Shown here: positions 11,946 through 23,207 of the stretch, in pieces
Numbering within the stretch: the first letter of the stretch is position 1
Layout of the letters: each line of letters opens with the position of its first letter
From: Inia geoffrensis
Taxonomy: Eukaryota; Chordata; Mammalia; Artiodactyla; Iniidae
Assembly: GCA_036417435.1 (NCBI GenBank)
Contig: CM070913.1
Coordinates: 17,514,680 to 17,578,679, forward strand
Direction: 5' to 3'
Length of the DNA: 64,000 nucleotides
Position numbers and translations under genes: made by a program
Notes under the pieces: model-generated
The model's input: only the letters and a program-made list of their open reading frames with translations
Told to the model about the DNA's origin: nothing
Databases searched by the model: none

Positions 11946-12409
11946 CAGAGGCCAGTGGCTATTTTCTATAGATATGACACAGGTGGAGCATGATGCATGG
12001 AACAGAATAGGACATTTCAGGTGCCCCTGACCAAGACAAAGCAAAGACAGGATCGACTCATCCCTGGAAAATGTAGGTGTCAAGAGGCCTGAGTTTGAGT
12101 CCCAGCTCTGCTTTTCCTTAGCTGAGATAGGCCTTGGGCAGGCCACTCGATCTCTACATGGTTTGTTTTCCTCATCGTCATTGTTCATCATAAGTTTCAT
12201 CTTATTAGATACAGCCCATTCAATCAGCCTTTTTGATCATATTTCTTCATGTAACGTATTATCTATTCCTCTGGTTTCACTACAGTTATAAATATGGTCA
12301 GCATGCTGTCAGGTGCACATCAATGCCTCTAATTAAAGGAAAATGTAATACCTGTCAAGTCTAAATGGAGGCCTGCAATAGAGCATCCAAAACCTATACT
12401 AGGTTAACC
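11946..12409. other. Intergenic, no gene seen
   Basis: The part at 12060-12160 is weakly MIR-like (GAGTTTGAGTCCCAGCTCTG). Nothing else is recognisable. Confidence 0.4.
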
Positions 12410-12545
12410 ATAATTTCAGTCATTTATTAAGAAGTAGTTATTGAACACTGACTATGTGCAAGGTATAATTTTGGGTTCAGGGGATATTAAGATGAACAAG
12501 AGGGTTCCCATCCCTGTTCTTTTGGAACCTGGAGTCTACTGGACA
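12410..12545 (-). mobile_element. L2 LINE 3' end
   Basis: The plus strand gives the L2 3' end in antisense: CATTTATTAAGAAGTAG, TGACTATGTGCAAGG, GGATATTAAGATGAACAAGA, TTTGGAACCTGGAGTCTAC. Confidence 0.68.
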
Positions 12546-13573
12546 ATCTGTTAATTGGCATTTCTGGGTACTATGGCTTAAAACTTTTTCAACCATTATA
12601 CTGATCTTCGTTGGTACAAAAATATAATCACAGCACTCTTTTGATCCAAAGGCTCTCTTTGGGCTCCCAATGAAACAAATTTAGTAGGAACAGAACTGAT
12701 ACTAATAAATGCATGTTGACTTAATTTTTCTCCCAAAGTTTTGTCTCATTTTTTAAAAAAATAAATCATCTATAATGTGGCTAACATAACTATGAGACGT
12801 ACCTATATTATTATTTAGAAAATGAATGGCCTAACCTTAAGTTGAAAATGTGTGCAAAATAAGCAATACATGGAGGTTGAACTTTGCTCTGTGGCAGTGG
12901 TTCCGGATCAGGGTAATTCTGCTCCCCAGGGAACATGTGACAATGCCTGGAGACATTTTTGGTGTTCGCGACTGAGAGGATGCAATTTGGTCTCCAAATG
13001 TTTGCCAGCCCCATGAATCAGATGATAGCCTCTGTGCTTAGCTGCCTGAAGTATTACACTGAGGTGCTGAACTGCTAAATGGATTAATTTTTTAATGACT
13101 ACTCAAGGATTTTATTTCCAAATGTGAGTATGCCTCATATTTTTAGACTGAATAAATGTTCCCAATATTATTAAGATGAATGCATAGCCTAAGGATAAAG
13201 GTAGATACAACTATAACACTTCAAAACTATAACTTTAATGAAGATGTGCTTTGGCTGCTATATTCTATTTGCTTTAAATACAATGTGTAGTGAGATTAAC
13301 GATAGCAAATAATAACAAAAATCTTATTTAATATTTATTTATAAGATGAGCATCCTTGGGAGTTCTTGCCAGTTTGTGCAAAAAGTACGGCACAGCTTTA
13401 GAGTCTTATTTAATATCCAAAAAATGGTTACAAGACACATGCTTTCAAGTGTGGCTTCTTCTTTCAATGATGTGATGAGATGATGCCTTTGCAAATTCAT
13501 ACTTCAGATGAGGCCTTTGATGCAGGGGATCAAGTGATTTGAAAAAGAGAGATACTGGAACTTGTCTTGTTTC
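12546..13573. other. Intergenic, no gene seen
   Basis: AT-rich sequence without a sustained frame and without a repeat I can name with confidence. Confidence 0.45.
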
Positions 13574-13831
13574 TTTTTTTTTTTTTTTAACATGTTTATT
13601 GGAGTATAATTGCTTTACAATGGTGTGTTAGTTTCTGCTTTATAACAAAGTGAATCAGTTACACATATACATATGTTCCCATATCTCTTCCCTCTTGCGT
13701 CTCCCTCCCTCCCACCCTCCCTATCCCACCCCTCCAGGCGGTCACAAAGCACTGAGCTGATCTCCCTGCGCTATGAGAGGCTGCTTCCCACTAGCTATCT
13801 ATTTCACGTTTGGTAGTGTATATATGTCCAT
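13574..13831 (-). mobile_element. L1 LINE 3' UTR, severely 5'-truncated
   Basis: Starts on the plus strand with a 15-base poly(T) (the tail), then the cetartiodactyl L1 3' UTR, closely matching 1287-1520 and 29892-30130: TATTGGAGTATAATTGC, TGCTTTATAACAAAGTG, the CCCTCCC block and CCAGGCGGTCACAAAGCAC. It ends near TATATATGTCCATA, so only about 240 bases of element were copied. I did not find a convincing target-site duplication. Confidence 0.93.
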
Positions 13832-16800
13832 ACAAATACAAATAAAATGAAGATAAGGGAACCTTTGGGTCTGTGTAAGGGTGGGCACAGAGATGAGTAT
13901 AATGTTCACTTGGTTTTCCTCCAAACTTAAAAAGTGGGAAGTAGGTGATACTGCCCATTCTACATGTCTACTCAAAACATTTGCGTAGAAAAAGATATTA
14001 GATGCGAAGATTGAGTGTTCACTTCCATCTGTTTGATACTCTTATCAGAGTGCTAATAATTTTTCAAATTAAAAAACACCTGTTTGGTTGCCTTTAGAAA
14101 TTACATCTAAATGAAATTCCTTTAGCCAATTTCTAATTAAATTGCTAAATGAAATTACTTCTGTTGGCTTTTGAAAACAAATTATGGTAAGTTCATTGAT
14201 TATTTATAGTATGTGAAAATTAACCCCATATTAGGAATTGATAAGGGATTCAAAGTCATTAGCTTTATAAAATGAAAGAAAGTAATAATGAATATGATCT
14301 AAAATGTACATTATTCCTTCAGAAAAAATATTATGTATACAATATCTTTAACCACAAATTTTTATAAATACATCTAAAATACTTATGCTCAACTGTACTC
14401 TTAAAATGTGTATCCAGCAATTTGCATCAGCTACTATCTAATAAACTCTGTTTCACTTTACTGGTGGAAAGTGGAAACCAAAGTTTGGTTCCATCCAAGG
14501 ATATCAGCTAGGTAACAAACAAGCTGCACTACACATCTTCCCATCCTATTTTGACCACAACCTGAGCACCAGTCCTGGTAAACAACTGCTTCTAGGAATA
14601 AGGGGTAATTCAATCTTCATGCTAATTCTAGCCTGGTTTTCTCTTGACTGTTAGCTCCCAATTATGCCAACATACTACACTATCTTCTGTTCTCTAGGAA
14701 AACACTAAGACCATGTTGTTCATTCAACTAAGGTCAGACCTAAGAGAAAAAGAAAACAGTCTGATGATTTACCTATAGACATTTCATTTCCTTACGGGCA
14801 CCTGTTTTTCATTTTTGTGGAAGGCCAACATAGCTTATTTTAGTTATAAATCAGGTGCAGGGGCAGATAAGTGTAAGTATATTGGGCAGAAGTAATTTCA
14901 TTGTAGGTTTCTGTCCTCCTGCGGGAGGTTGAACAATGCTGCAGTTGCATGGTTGGGCTTGACCATTTGGCCGTATGTCAAATAAACTTCTGTGACAACC
15001 AGAGGTAGCCATTGCCTTGGAATGAAATTATTATTTTATTAATTACCCTTTAATTAGTTGTCATAGCAGCCTTTTAGTCATAATACGTCTAATAGTGCTT
15101 CAAAGGTGGAATCTGTGTGATGGCTTCTTGTAAATAATAACCATTTGGTGAAGTGCCATCTTTGTTATGAAGAGATACTGTGCATTTTTATCAACTTAGG
15201 TATACATAAACATATTCAGTAGTTAGGTAAAACTAGAGAAAAGGAAAGCCTTTAAGTTTTTCCTCTTTTTTTACCTCCCTCATACCCAGACCAGAATATT
15301 GCCAATAATTATGACTACTGGTCACAGGCATATCTTGCCAGTTTAGAGAAAGAATTTGAAGCAACGAAGACCATTCAACTATTTGACATATTATAAATTC
15401 ATCTATCTTGGAAATTCCATTAATTCAATTTTATTTTCCTTATAAAAATGAAATCAATACATATTTATTGAGAATCTACTATCTCTTCCATATAAGATAC
15501 CTCTTTACTCTTAACGTGGTCATGGCATTTGTTGGAATAAATTTTAAACTTTTGATCAGATTGTCAGACATTCTTATAAATAGCAAAAATACTCCCATTT
15601 CAGGCAATGCTGTGCATGTCTTTGACATTTGAACTTTGCATGGTATTTGCATGACCAGCCCTTACTGCCTTGGAAGAAGAAATGAGCTGTATTGCTATAA
15701 CTTTACTTTGCATATATTTAAAAGATCTAACAGTTTATAGCTTCCCTTACTCTTTTATTGTAGTTATTCATTGATGTACTCCCACACCAAATATTTGTTC
15801 TTTTATGATTCCTTAAACTTAAAAAAAAATTATATATACCTTGAGGCAAATTGGACCATATATGTTTTGCACTGCACTTGAGTGATGCTTTGATTTGAAT
15901 ATTCTTAGGGTTCTAAAATTAAGTTAATCCATATGTAATTAGGAATATTCTTAACTAGACAGTCCTGGTTAGCAGGAGATTGGCAATTTATTCTGAAAAA
16001 CTATTTAGCAAACCATGAATAGCAATTAAATGAGAAAAGGCTAAATTTCTCTTTAAAATGGATTGTTTCCATAACTTAATGTGGCAATATGATTTTCTAT
16101 TTTTGATTGCTGTAGACAGTGCATTTTGTAAAGTAGAATTTTGTCTTCGGAAAACTCGATAGTTCCGTAATTTTGTACCACTTATGCTTTTTTAACACTT
16201 CAGTAAGGTTTCTTCCTTTGCAATCCCTTTTGATTCATGATGGATAAAAGAAACTAAAGGTTAGTAAGGACAGTTTTGTACCTCTTAAACTGAGACAAAA
16301 TGAATATGTCTTGGAGAAACTGAGTATTTCTCTTTATGAGACTTTATGACCTTATGTAATTTATTATGCTTTCTTTGTAACATAGTGCTTTTATTCCCAG
16401 AACAATTATACTTAATGTCGACACTTAAAATTGTTCCTTTTTAAAATTCAAATAAAGAGAATTTGCTCCATACTCTATGTCAATATTGGGATTCAGGGAG
16501 GGTTTGAACTTAATGAATACATTGTTCTTCCTTTCCTCCACCCCAGACACCAGGTACTTAATGCTCTCTATTCCCTTGCTCATTTCTTCATTGTAGAAGT
16601 CATTTCAGAAGGGATTTATGACAGTGCCATCTTTTAGTAAATAACAGTAAGTCACAGTCTACTGCCTGTAATAACTGTAGATGCCCAGCTGCTTAAAATC
16701 ACCTTTATCACTTAAAATACATTTTCTTTGTCTCTAAATTAGTATGAAAATACAGAGGAGGCTATTTCTTCAATTAAACGTGAAAGATTAATCACTACGC

Positions 16801-19383
16801 AATTTATTTCACAATAGAATATAATTAAACATCAAAAATGGAATACCTACTTCTTAAACTTTATATGTCTATGAAAAAAGCGTTGGAGAAGCACAAAAAT
16901 CTAGTGCTATTTGCATATATTTTGATTGAGCTGACACTAAGGTTTGCACATAATAAATCTATTAATTAACACTGGAGTTACCTAATGCACTCATTCCCAC
17001 TGTAGTTTCCCATATGCTGATTTTAGAAGATGAGAAATTTTGTCCATAACCAGAGTAGAACCTGGAGTGGGGAAAATGGCAGCAAGGGATCTTAGATCGC
17101 CGGTGTTCTCAGTGTTCTGGGGATGTGAATATACTTAAAAAAAAAAAAAAAAAACTAATCAGGATTTTCCTAAATACCATCAGAGTAAAACAAGTGAAGA
17201 TAAAAGTGATGTGTTACTTTTCCATTTCTCCCTTGCTCTTATTTTCGCTGCTCTGTCCTACTGATTACAACACCACCAGATCAGAATGAACAATTAACTG
17301 TCTAATTATTCTAGTCACACCAGCCCACAATGAAATCTTTATTCTGTGTTTACAGCAATCTTTGGCAGAGGCTGTCTTGCTGTTTCTAAACTAAGAAGAA
17401 CTGCCCTTTGGCTCCTCTCGGCATCAGCTGCCTTGGTTTCAGCCTTGGATGCCAATAATCAGACTTCTTTTTCTTCCAAAGTGGACATTTTTTTAAGGTT
17501 GAAAAGACCTATTCTCATCACCCCCCCATATATTCTGGCTGATTTATATGTTCTAGCTACTGCAGCCCTTCCTTCCGTATCTCTTTACATTTTTCCTCTC
17601 TCCATAGAACACCATCAGGCAGAACCCCATTTTAAGTCCCAAACTGTAGAAAATGCTTAACCAGACAGTGCTCACTACTATGAGGGAAAGAAAAATACAA
17701 CTACTGGTTTATGAGTAGAGGGAAGTCAAGGAAATCCCTCCTGCTTTTCTAAACTGCTAATTTTCTAGCTCAAAAGGCATTCAATAACTTCTCCACCAGG
17801 GGAAAACAAACATACCCACTTTTCAGTGGCTCTCTTGATTACTTCCAGCTATGTACTTAAATTTGCTAACAGCTGCACATCTCTGAGAAGCTTCAGAACT
17901 TGGGGAATATTTACAAATATGTAAGGGACTGAGAGAGTACATCTGAATCTTTTTGAAAAGGCAAGGGAAACTATTGCACTGTACAGGCAGGGAGAGAGAA
18001 GTTAACAGCCATCGAAAGTTAAGAGCAAGGCAATACCTTTACCAAAGGGAGGAGGGCAAAACACCTTGGTTAGCCCTCTTTGGAACATCTGATCAAGTTC
18101 TAGTCCTGAAATAGAGGGCAGACAACAGCTAGTGCTGGGTCTATTGCCCTATACTGCTCAACTGTTTTTTTTCCAGAAGAACATTTCCCTGCTCTGCAAG
18201 GATGATAGCATCTTTCTTCCCATTCCAGTCTCCAAATCCTATGTGATGGTTCCCCTAACAACCCTTCCATCCTGCCTCTCAGCCCCCAGCACTTACTACA
18301 TTCCCATTGCCTTTCCTGTGAGAACTGGGTCATAAAATTTTACTGGGGAGAAAGGGAGAAGGGGGCGTTTCAGTAGTATAAACACTGATTAAATTCCCGG
18401 GCAACTTTCCCCAAATGAAAGATAATTTTTCTACAAGTATGCACAAGAAAGTCAAGAATGCTGTCATTTTTATGTTTGTACTTTCCTTTTCTATTTTAAT
18501 TTTACACTGCCACATGGCACACATGCTAAAAATGTATCTCCGTAACCTGCAGTGTAGCAAACTTTCCACAAAACATTAAAATTGAATATTTTATAGACTG
18601 TCCTTTCCCAGGATGCTCAAAGCATTTTGGGGATACAAAATTAGATGATCTGACCACCACAACTGTCCTATTAGAAAGGCACGGCTGCCCGTGCATTGGC
18701 AAATAGGGAAAATCAGAAGCACTGGCAAGAAAAGGTCATACCAAAGTCAAGGGCAACAGCCGAAAGTAGACTCTGAGAGCTTGGTTCCGATTTAAACTAC
18801 TTCCCATTTGCTCTTCATTTGTCTCTTTCTTTTCTCTGGCAGGAAGGGATGTGGCCAGCAATGAGGTTTGACCTCATCTCCTGTACTTGGCTTAACTCTG
18901 ACACACTGTTCTCCCACACTCTTGCCCTGTTTTCTGCGTCATCAGCTGGCCAAGCCTGCACCCTGGAGCAGCTCTGACCAGGGCCAAGCCAAGAGGAGGT
19001 GACCGCAGGTGCCCTTGTGGCTGCCTTGGGTGTTGGGAACTGGAGTCTGCCCCTGCCAGGTAACATGCCCAGTGGGATTGCGAGGGTCACGACAAGAGAA
19101 AAATGAATTTCCAGATTGTATAAATACATGAAAAGAAAAAACTGGGTCAAGTATGGGTTTAAGACTGGCGATACCTCCACCGTTCCGGAGCCAGATGAGG
19201 CTGAGGAAGGTGAGCCCATAGAAATATAACATTCATCTTTAGCGTTGGTGCAAGCACATTGTGAAGTTGCCACTTTTTGTTTCTGTTGTTCTTAGGTAGA
19301 TCCAATTCTTTAGCTGGGTCCCTGGCTCTGCCACAGCTCTGAGGAGTAATTTTCCTTGGTGCAGAGGAGCATCAGAGATTAGA
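13832..19383. other. AT-rich, repeat-poor region upstream of the CpG island
   Basis: No gene and few recognisable repeats over 5.5 kb. A run of 18 A lies near 17137-17154. Around 15020-15060 there are clustered homeodomain-type ATTAATTA/TTTAATTA motifs. Low repeat content next to a CpG island is often seen around developmental genes, so this may hold conserved regulatory elements; that is inference. The frames near 17346 and 18815 lack ATG starts and are not called as genes. Confidence 0.4.
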
Positions 19384-19561
19384 GTGGGGTCAAGGGACAT
19401 TTTTTGGGGGGGGAGGGGCAGACTTAGTTTCCAGGCGACCTATAACAATCAGAAGAAAAAAATCCTTCCTGGTATTCGTGCCAGTAACAACAGCATTAAT
19501 AATAGTAATAATAAGGGCAATAATAATGGCACGGTACACTCCAAATATTCTAGGCGACCAA

Positions 19562-19579
19562 CCCCCCCCCCCCCCCCCC
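19562..19579. repeat. Homopolymer C18
   Basis: Eighteen consecutive C on the plus strand. A (CCCCCA)-like run follows at about 19675-19699. Both lie on the left shore of the CpG island and can form G-quadruplex structures on the minus strand. Length is prone to sequencing error. Confidence 0.9.
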
Positions 19580-19674
19580 AATGCTCTGCTGCTAGCCCTT
19601 TGACTCTCTGCCTGGTCTTAGCAGAAAAAAACAGCTCTGGCGCTGCCTCCGGGCTGCCCTCCAGGTTCCAGCTT

Positions 19675-19699
19675 CCACCCCACCCCCACCCCCACCCCC
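19675..19699. repeat. CCCCCA simple repeat
   Basis: About four units of CCCCCA leading directly into the CpG island. Confidence 0.85.
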
Positions 19700-19974
19700 G
19701 CCGCGAGGTGGATAGCCAGGCAGAGGCTTTTGGTTCGGCGTAAGTCCAGCCCACAGTCTCTCCCAGTTGCCAAGGACACGTTGCAGCTCCGCGAGAGCGT
19801 TTCCTCTACAAATCTGAAACTTTCACCCCATCTGACCCCTCGCCGCCCCCTCACCCCCGGCTCTCCCTCCACAGCAACTACAAGGAGCAAAGCTCAAACA
19901 ACTCGCGCGCAATTCAGAGCTTTCCCTGGGAGTGTCAGGGCCCGGAGACAGGAAATCCGAGGAGTTGGCGATGT

Positions 19975-19988
19975 CCGGCAGGTGGCGG
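19975..19988 (+). promoter_or_regulatory. Candidate CTCF site
   Basis: CCGGCAGGTGGCGG fits the CTCF core CCASYAGRKGGCRS at 13 of 14 positions, forward orientation, inside the CpG island. Motif match only; such matches can arise by chance in GC-rich DNA. Confidence 0.35.
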
Positions 19989-20510
19989 GGACGCGAGGAG
20001 TCACCACCACATTCTCCTCCCACGGACGAACTCGGGCGTGGGTGCCGCGCGAGGCGCGGACTGGGACCAGCCCCGCGGGCGCCCGATCCTCCCTGGAGCC
20101 TAGGTCTCTGGTCCCCGTCCCCGGCGCGCATCCTCGAGCCGGGGACGCGGCCAGCCCACCCGCTGCTGGAGAGAGGCGCAGCCGCCCCGGGGCAAGCGAG
20201 GGCGAAGGCTGGGTCAAGAGCCCCAGAGAGCCGCGCTCCTGGGTCTCCGGTCCCCGTCACCCGGGCGCTCAGCTGCGGCTGCCCGCGCGCCGCGCCCTCA
20301 GGCTGCTCCACTGCGCTCTAGCTTTCAGAGAACGGCTCCCCAGCCCAGGCAGCTCCTTCACATCCCCTTCCCCCCAAAGTACGAGCAAGTCCAACTCAGA
20401 CCCGCTCGCAAGCTGGCCGCGGCGGCGGGTAGTTGCGGGCAGAGAGCGGCGCGGAGCCAGACCGCGCGCGGCGCCCGGGGCGGCTTCCCGGGAGAACGGG
20501 CTCCGGCGCC

Positions 20511-20536
20511 CTGCGCAGCCCTGCGCAGCCCTGCGC
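20511..20536. repeat. Short tandem repeat, 10-bp unit
   Basis: The unit CTGCGCAGCC occurs twice, followed by a partial third copy (CTGCGC), within the CpG island. Confidence 0.85.
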
Positions 20537-20581
20537 TCGGAGCCCAGGGACAAACGCGCGGGGCCCCACCCGAGCTCTCCC

Positions 20582-20590
20582 CTTTACCTG
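20582..20590 (-). other. Consensus splice donor (CAG/GTAAAG)
   Basis: Read on the minus strand the sequence is CCAG/GTAAAGG, with the last exon base at 20588 and GT at 20587-20586. It is a near-perfect 5' splice site inside the CpG island and the strongest one I noticed there. If used, exon 1 would lie between 20588 and roughly 20900-21050, with transcription running leftward. Inference from sequence alone. Confidence 0.45.
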
Positions 20591-21069
20591 GCAGGCCCGC
20601 GACTCTCCGGGGACGTTCGGTCCAGACTCCTCCGGGGCAGATATCCGGCTCACATCGCTGCCTCCCCCAGCAGGCAGCCGCGTCCCGCTGGGTCCCTTCG
20701 TCCCCGCTCTCGGCGCTGCCCCCGCCCCCCCACCCCCCTACCCCCTCCGTCAAAAGTGTCACAGCTTTTCTGCCTTCGGATCTTTCTCAAAGTCTCCGCG
20801 CGGTCGCCAGGAGTTGAGCTGCGATGCCAGGCGCGCCAACCCCGCCGATGCACTGCCCCGCCCTTCCGCGGTCCCCTGCGCTCCGCCCGGCCGAGGAGAA
20901 GAGCTGCTCGTCGCGGTCACCGTCCCCAGAGCTCGGCGCGCGGCCCGCTTCCCCTCCCTCGCGCCTTCCTTAGCCCGAGTGGCTGCCGCCTGCCTGTGCC
21001 GCGGGTCCTCATGCCCCTGCTCATGAATATTCTGACAGAGGCTAATGCCGTTGAAGTAAATTGAATTAG

Positions 21070-21077
21070 CCAATTGG
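21070..21077. promoter_or_regulatory. CCAAT-type palindrome
   Basis: CCAATTGG on the right shore of the CpG island, in an AT-rich stretch with TGAATTAGCC before it. It offers a CCAAT box on either strand. With a leftward promoter it would lie upstream of the start site. Confidence 0.35.
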
Positions 21078-22154
21078 TGCCAGGAATGTGTGCTCCTTCC
21101 TTCCTAGGAGCTGTCTGGAACCCCACCAGAAGAAAGCAATTAGCGTCTGGTTGGCACCCTGTGGTTTAGACCAGTGAGGGGCAAAATGGGTTAATTCTTT
21201 AAACGCAGTTTAGAATCGCATTTACATGTTTAAACTCCTCTATTGGCTGAGAAAGTAAGGAAATGTTAAGAGAGAGAGAGGGGAAAGGAAATGGGTAAGC
21301 AGGTGTACGGGGCGCTTCTACCCCCCAAATTCCCCCTGAACTTGAAATGACTTATTCTGCATAGATTATGAATTCTGGAAGAGACAGTTGATGTGAATAG
21401 TAAAAGATGGGCAAGCAGGGTTGGAAAGGAGATGAGTATCAACCTGGATTTAACTTTGACCTTGAGGATGCTGAATGCTCTAATACTGTTCAGTAGGAGT
21501 GGGGAGAGTTGGCAGAGGGAGAGGAAAACCTCACTTATCTACTTTTAGGACTTTCTCCAAATGTCCAGATTGCCCTCCTTTGTCCTCATAGCAAAACCAT
21601 AGTTTTAAGCCTTTGGGTGAAGTAGGAATGGGGCAGAAGTACCTAAAGGTCAGAAGTTTCAGAGGAGGAAGCTGAGACCTCACTTGGATGAAGAGAACCT
21701 CTCAAATCACACAGTAACTATGGCAGGGCCATTCTAGAAGGCAATTCCCAACTACAGTCCAAGCTTCTCTGTCTGGGGTCAAGCAGACAAGGTGGACAGG
21801 AGGAACAAGCTCTCTCTTGTCCTGCCTCCTACCCTGGAATGCCAGGGCCTTCACAGTTAGTGATTACAACTTGGGTTTAGCCAGTGGGAGAGGGGGAATC
21901 TTTGCCCAGTTCTGCATCCGAATCTCTCTATAATCTTTGGGTGTTTTAAGATTTCCTCCCCCCGTGCATCACCGATTTTCTAAATACAGAAAGTTATTTT
22001 GATTGAGTTGATTGTCAGTAAATGATCTATGTATATAAACAATGGATAAAACTGTGTGTATGAGTAACTGATAGAATTCCCACATATGCCAATAGAAAGA
22101 AATATCCTGGCTAAGGCAATTGTGCCATATTTTAATAGTAAGGCCTAGAATTGG
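21078..22154. other. Flank of the CpG island, no gene seen
   Basis: Mixed-composition sequence, no sustained frame. The part at 21080-21260 has few CpG but looks non-repetitive. Confidence 0.4.
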
Positions 22155-22320
22155 AGCTCTCAGTAATAACAGTAATTATTAATGTTAGAGCAGCTAATGT
22201 TTTTCAGTTACTTAGTATGTGACGTGCATTCAACAAGTCACCTCATTTAATCTTTCCAACTACTCTATTCAGTATACACTATTATTTCCCCATTTTGTGG
22301 GAGGAGACAGAAAACTTCTT
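22155..22320 (-). mobile_element. MIR SINE relic
   Basis: The plus strand shows antisense MIR: GCTAATGTTTTTCAG, ACTTAGTATGTGACGTG, CACCTCATTTAATCTTTCC, ACTATTATTTCCCCATTTTG, then a decayed GAGGAGACAG. Confidence 0.7.
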
Positions 22321-22409
22321 ACTCTGAGGGAGGGGCACCCCTCTTCCTTATCCCTAGGTGTTTTTGTTTCCCCCTCCACCCCCACTCCTTTTAATTTATT
22401 TGGTTGTTT

Positions 22410-22620
22410 CCGGAGGGAGGGGGGAGGGGCGGGTTGGGCGGGAGCTGTCTGAGGTGCTGATCTGAGGCCGGACCAGAATTCTCCCGGGAGGGTACCAGGG
22501 ACTGGGTTGGGCCTGGTGCCGTGTCCAAGGTGCTAATGATGCGGGCCGACGGTGCGGGTCGCATTATCTGTCTGTCCTTCTGTCCGGGAGAGAACTAGCG
22601 CTGGAAGCGCCTGCAGGAAA
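22410..22620. promoter_or_regulatory. Secondary GC-rich patch with GC boxes
   Basis: A short GC-rich interval 1.4 kb from the main island. It starts with a G-rich run at 22412-22442 containing two GC-box-like words (GGGGCGGG at 22426-22433, GGGCGGG at 22436-22442), then CpG-containing sequence to about 22610. An A-run and a SINE cut it off on the right. It may be a second promoter or an enhancer. Confidence 0.45.
22412..22442 (+). other. Potential G-quadruplex
   Basis: At least five G-runs of three or more with loops of one to two bases, on the plus strand. This satisfies the usual G3+ quadruplex rule. Confidence 0.75.
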
Positions 22621-22634
22621 AAAAAAAAAAAAGG

Positions 22635-22955
22635 ACTTTATAAATTTTTTAAAATAAATTTATTTATATTTTTATTATTTTATTATTTAAAATTTATTTT
22701 AAGCGTTGGGTCTTTGTTGCTGCGCGCGGGCTATCTCTAGTTGTGGCGAGCAGGGCTACTCTTCGTTGCGGTGCGCGGGCTTCTCATTGCGGTGGCTTCT
22801 CTTGTGAAGCACCAGCTCTAGGCACATGGGCTCAGTAGTTGTGGCGCATGGGCTTAGTTGCACCCCGGCATGTGGGATCTTCCCGCACCACGGCTTGAAC
22901 CCGTGTCCCCTGAATTGGCAGGCGGATTCTTAACCACTGTGCCACCAGGGAAGCC
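22635..22955 (-). mobile_element. CHR-type SINE, long form
   Basis: Minus-strand tRNA-derived cetacean SINE. The plus strand reads from an A/T-rich 3' end through GCGTTGGGTCTTTGTTGCTG, TGCGGTGGCTTCTCTTGTG-like words and AACCCGTGTCCCC to CCACCAGGGAAGCC, the complement of its tRNA-like head. The B-box (GGTTCAAGCC-like) is recognisable. Four copies of this long type occur in the window. Confidence 0.92.
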
Positions 22956-22956
22956 A

Positions 22957-23100
22957 TCATTTTAATAGATGAGGAAGGTGAGGCTCAGAAAGGTAACTCG
23001 TGTGTCCAAGTCACATAGGTCATAAGTGGTGGAGACAAATTCTGACCCAAAGCAGCCTAATTAATATGCTTGAGCCCTCCAGTCACCAGAAGCCTCTACT
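22957..23100 (-). mobile_element. MIR SINE fragment
   Basis: Plus strand: TTAATAGATGAGGAAGGTG, AGGCTCAGAAAGGTAACTC, AAGTCACATAGGTCATAAGT, the antisense tRNA-side half of a MIR. The SINE at 22635-22955 abuts it. Confidence 0.75.
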
Positions 23101-23207
23101 GCCTCCTTACCTAAAAAGAGAACCAGTCAATTGATGTTTTGTTGAAGTGACTTGTCCTTGGTGATTAATTTCTTACCAAATTTAGAGGGGAAAAAAGAGG
23201 GTTGTTT

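Larger units (their letters stand above)
19690..21010. promoter_or_regulatory. CpG island, probable promoter / first-exon region
   Basis: About 1.3 kb of GC-rich DNA with dense CpG (many GCGCG, CCGCGG and GGCGCC words), in sharp contrast to the AT-rich flanks. Such islands in mammals normally mark promoters. A consensus splice donor on the minus strand (20588) and GC-box-like words suggest a first exon transcribed leftward. TATA boxes are not evident. Both strands stay open over long frames only because GC-rich DNA has few stop codons; the longest plus frame (19730-21064) starts at TTG and has no internal ATG until its last 20 or so codons. The gene served cannot be named. Confidence 0.8.

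Noticed and set aside
17137..17154. A18 run as the tail of a processed pseudogene
   Set aside because: No recognisable gene-derived sequence or AATAAA stands directly upstream and no duplication was found.
17346..17660. 104-codon plus-strand frame resembling a signal peptide at its start
   Set aside because: Begins with GTG and shows no homology I recognise; hydrophobic runs are common by chance in T-rich DNA.
18815..19273. 152-codon minus-strand frame
   Set aside because: It starts with GTG and shows no domain, no splice context and no composition bias supporting coding. An unannotated exon cannot be excluded.
19932..20762. Other long frames in the CpG island on both strands (for example 19932-20321 plus, 20358-20762 minus, 20433-21026 plus)
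   Set aside because: Same GC-driven lack of stop codons; starts are mostly GTG or TTG and no domain is recognisable.
19730..21064. 444-codon open frame across the CpG island (plus strand)
   Set aside because: It opens with TTG, has no ATG until near its end, is a Pro/Arg/Ser-rich composition product of GC-rich DNA, and has competing long frames on both strands.
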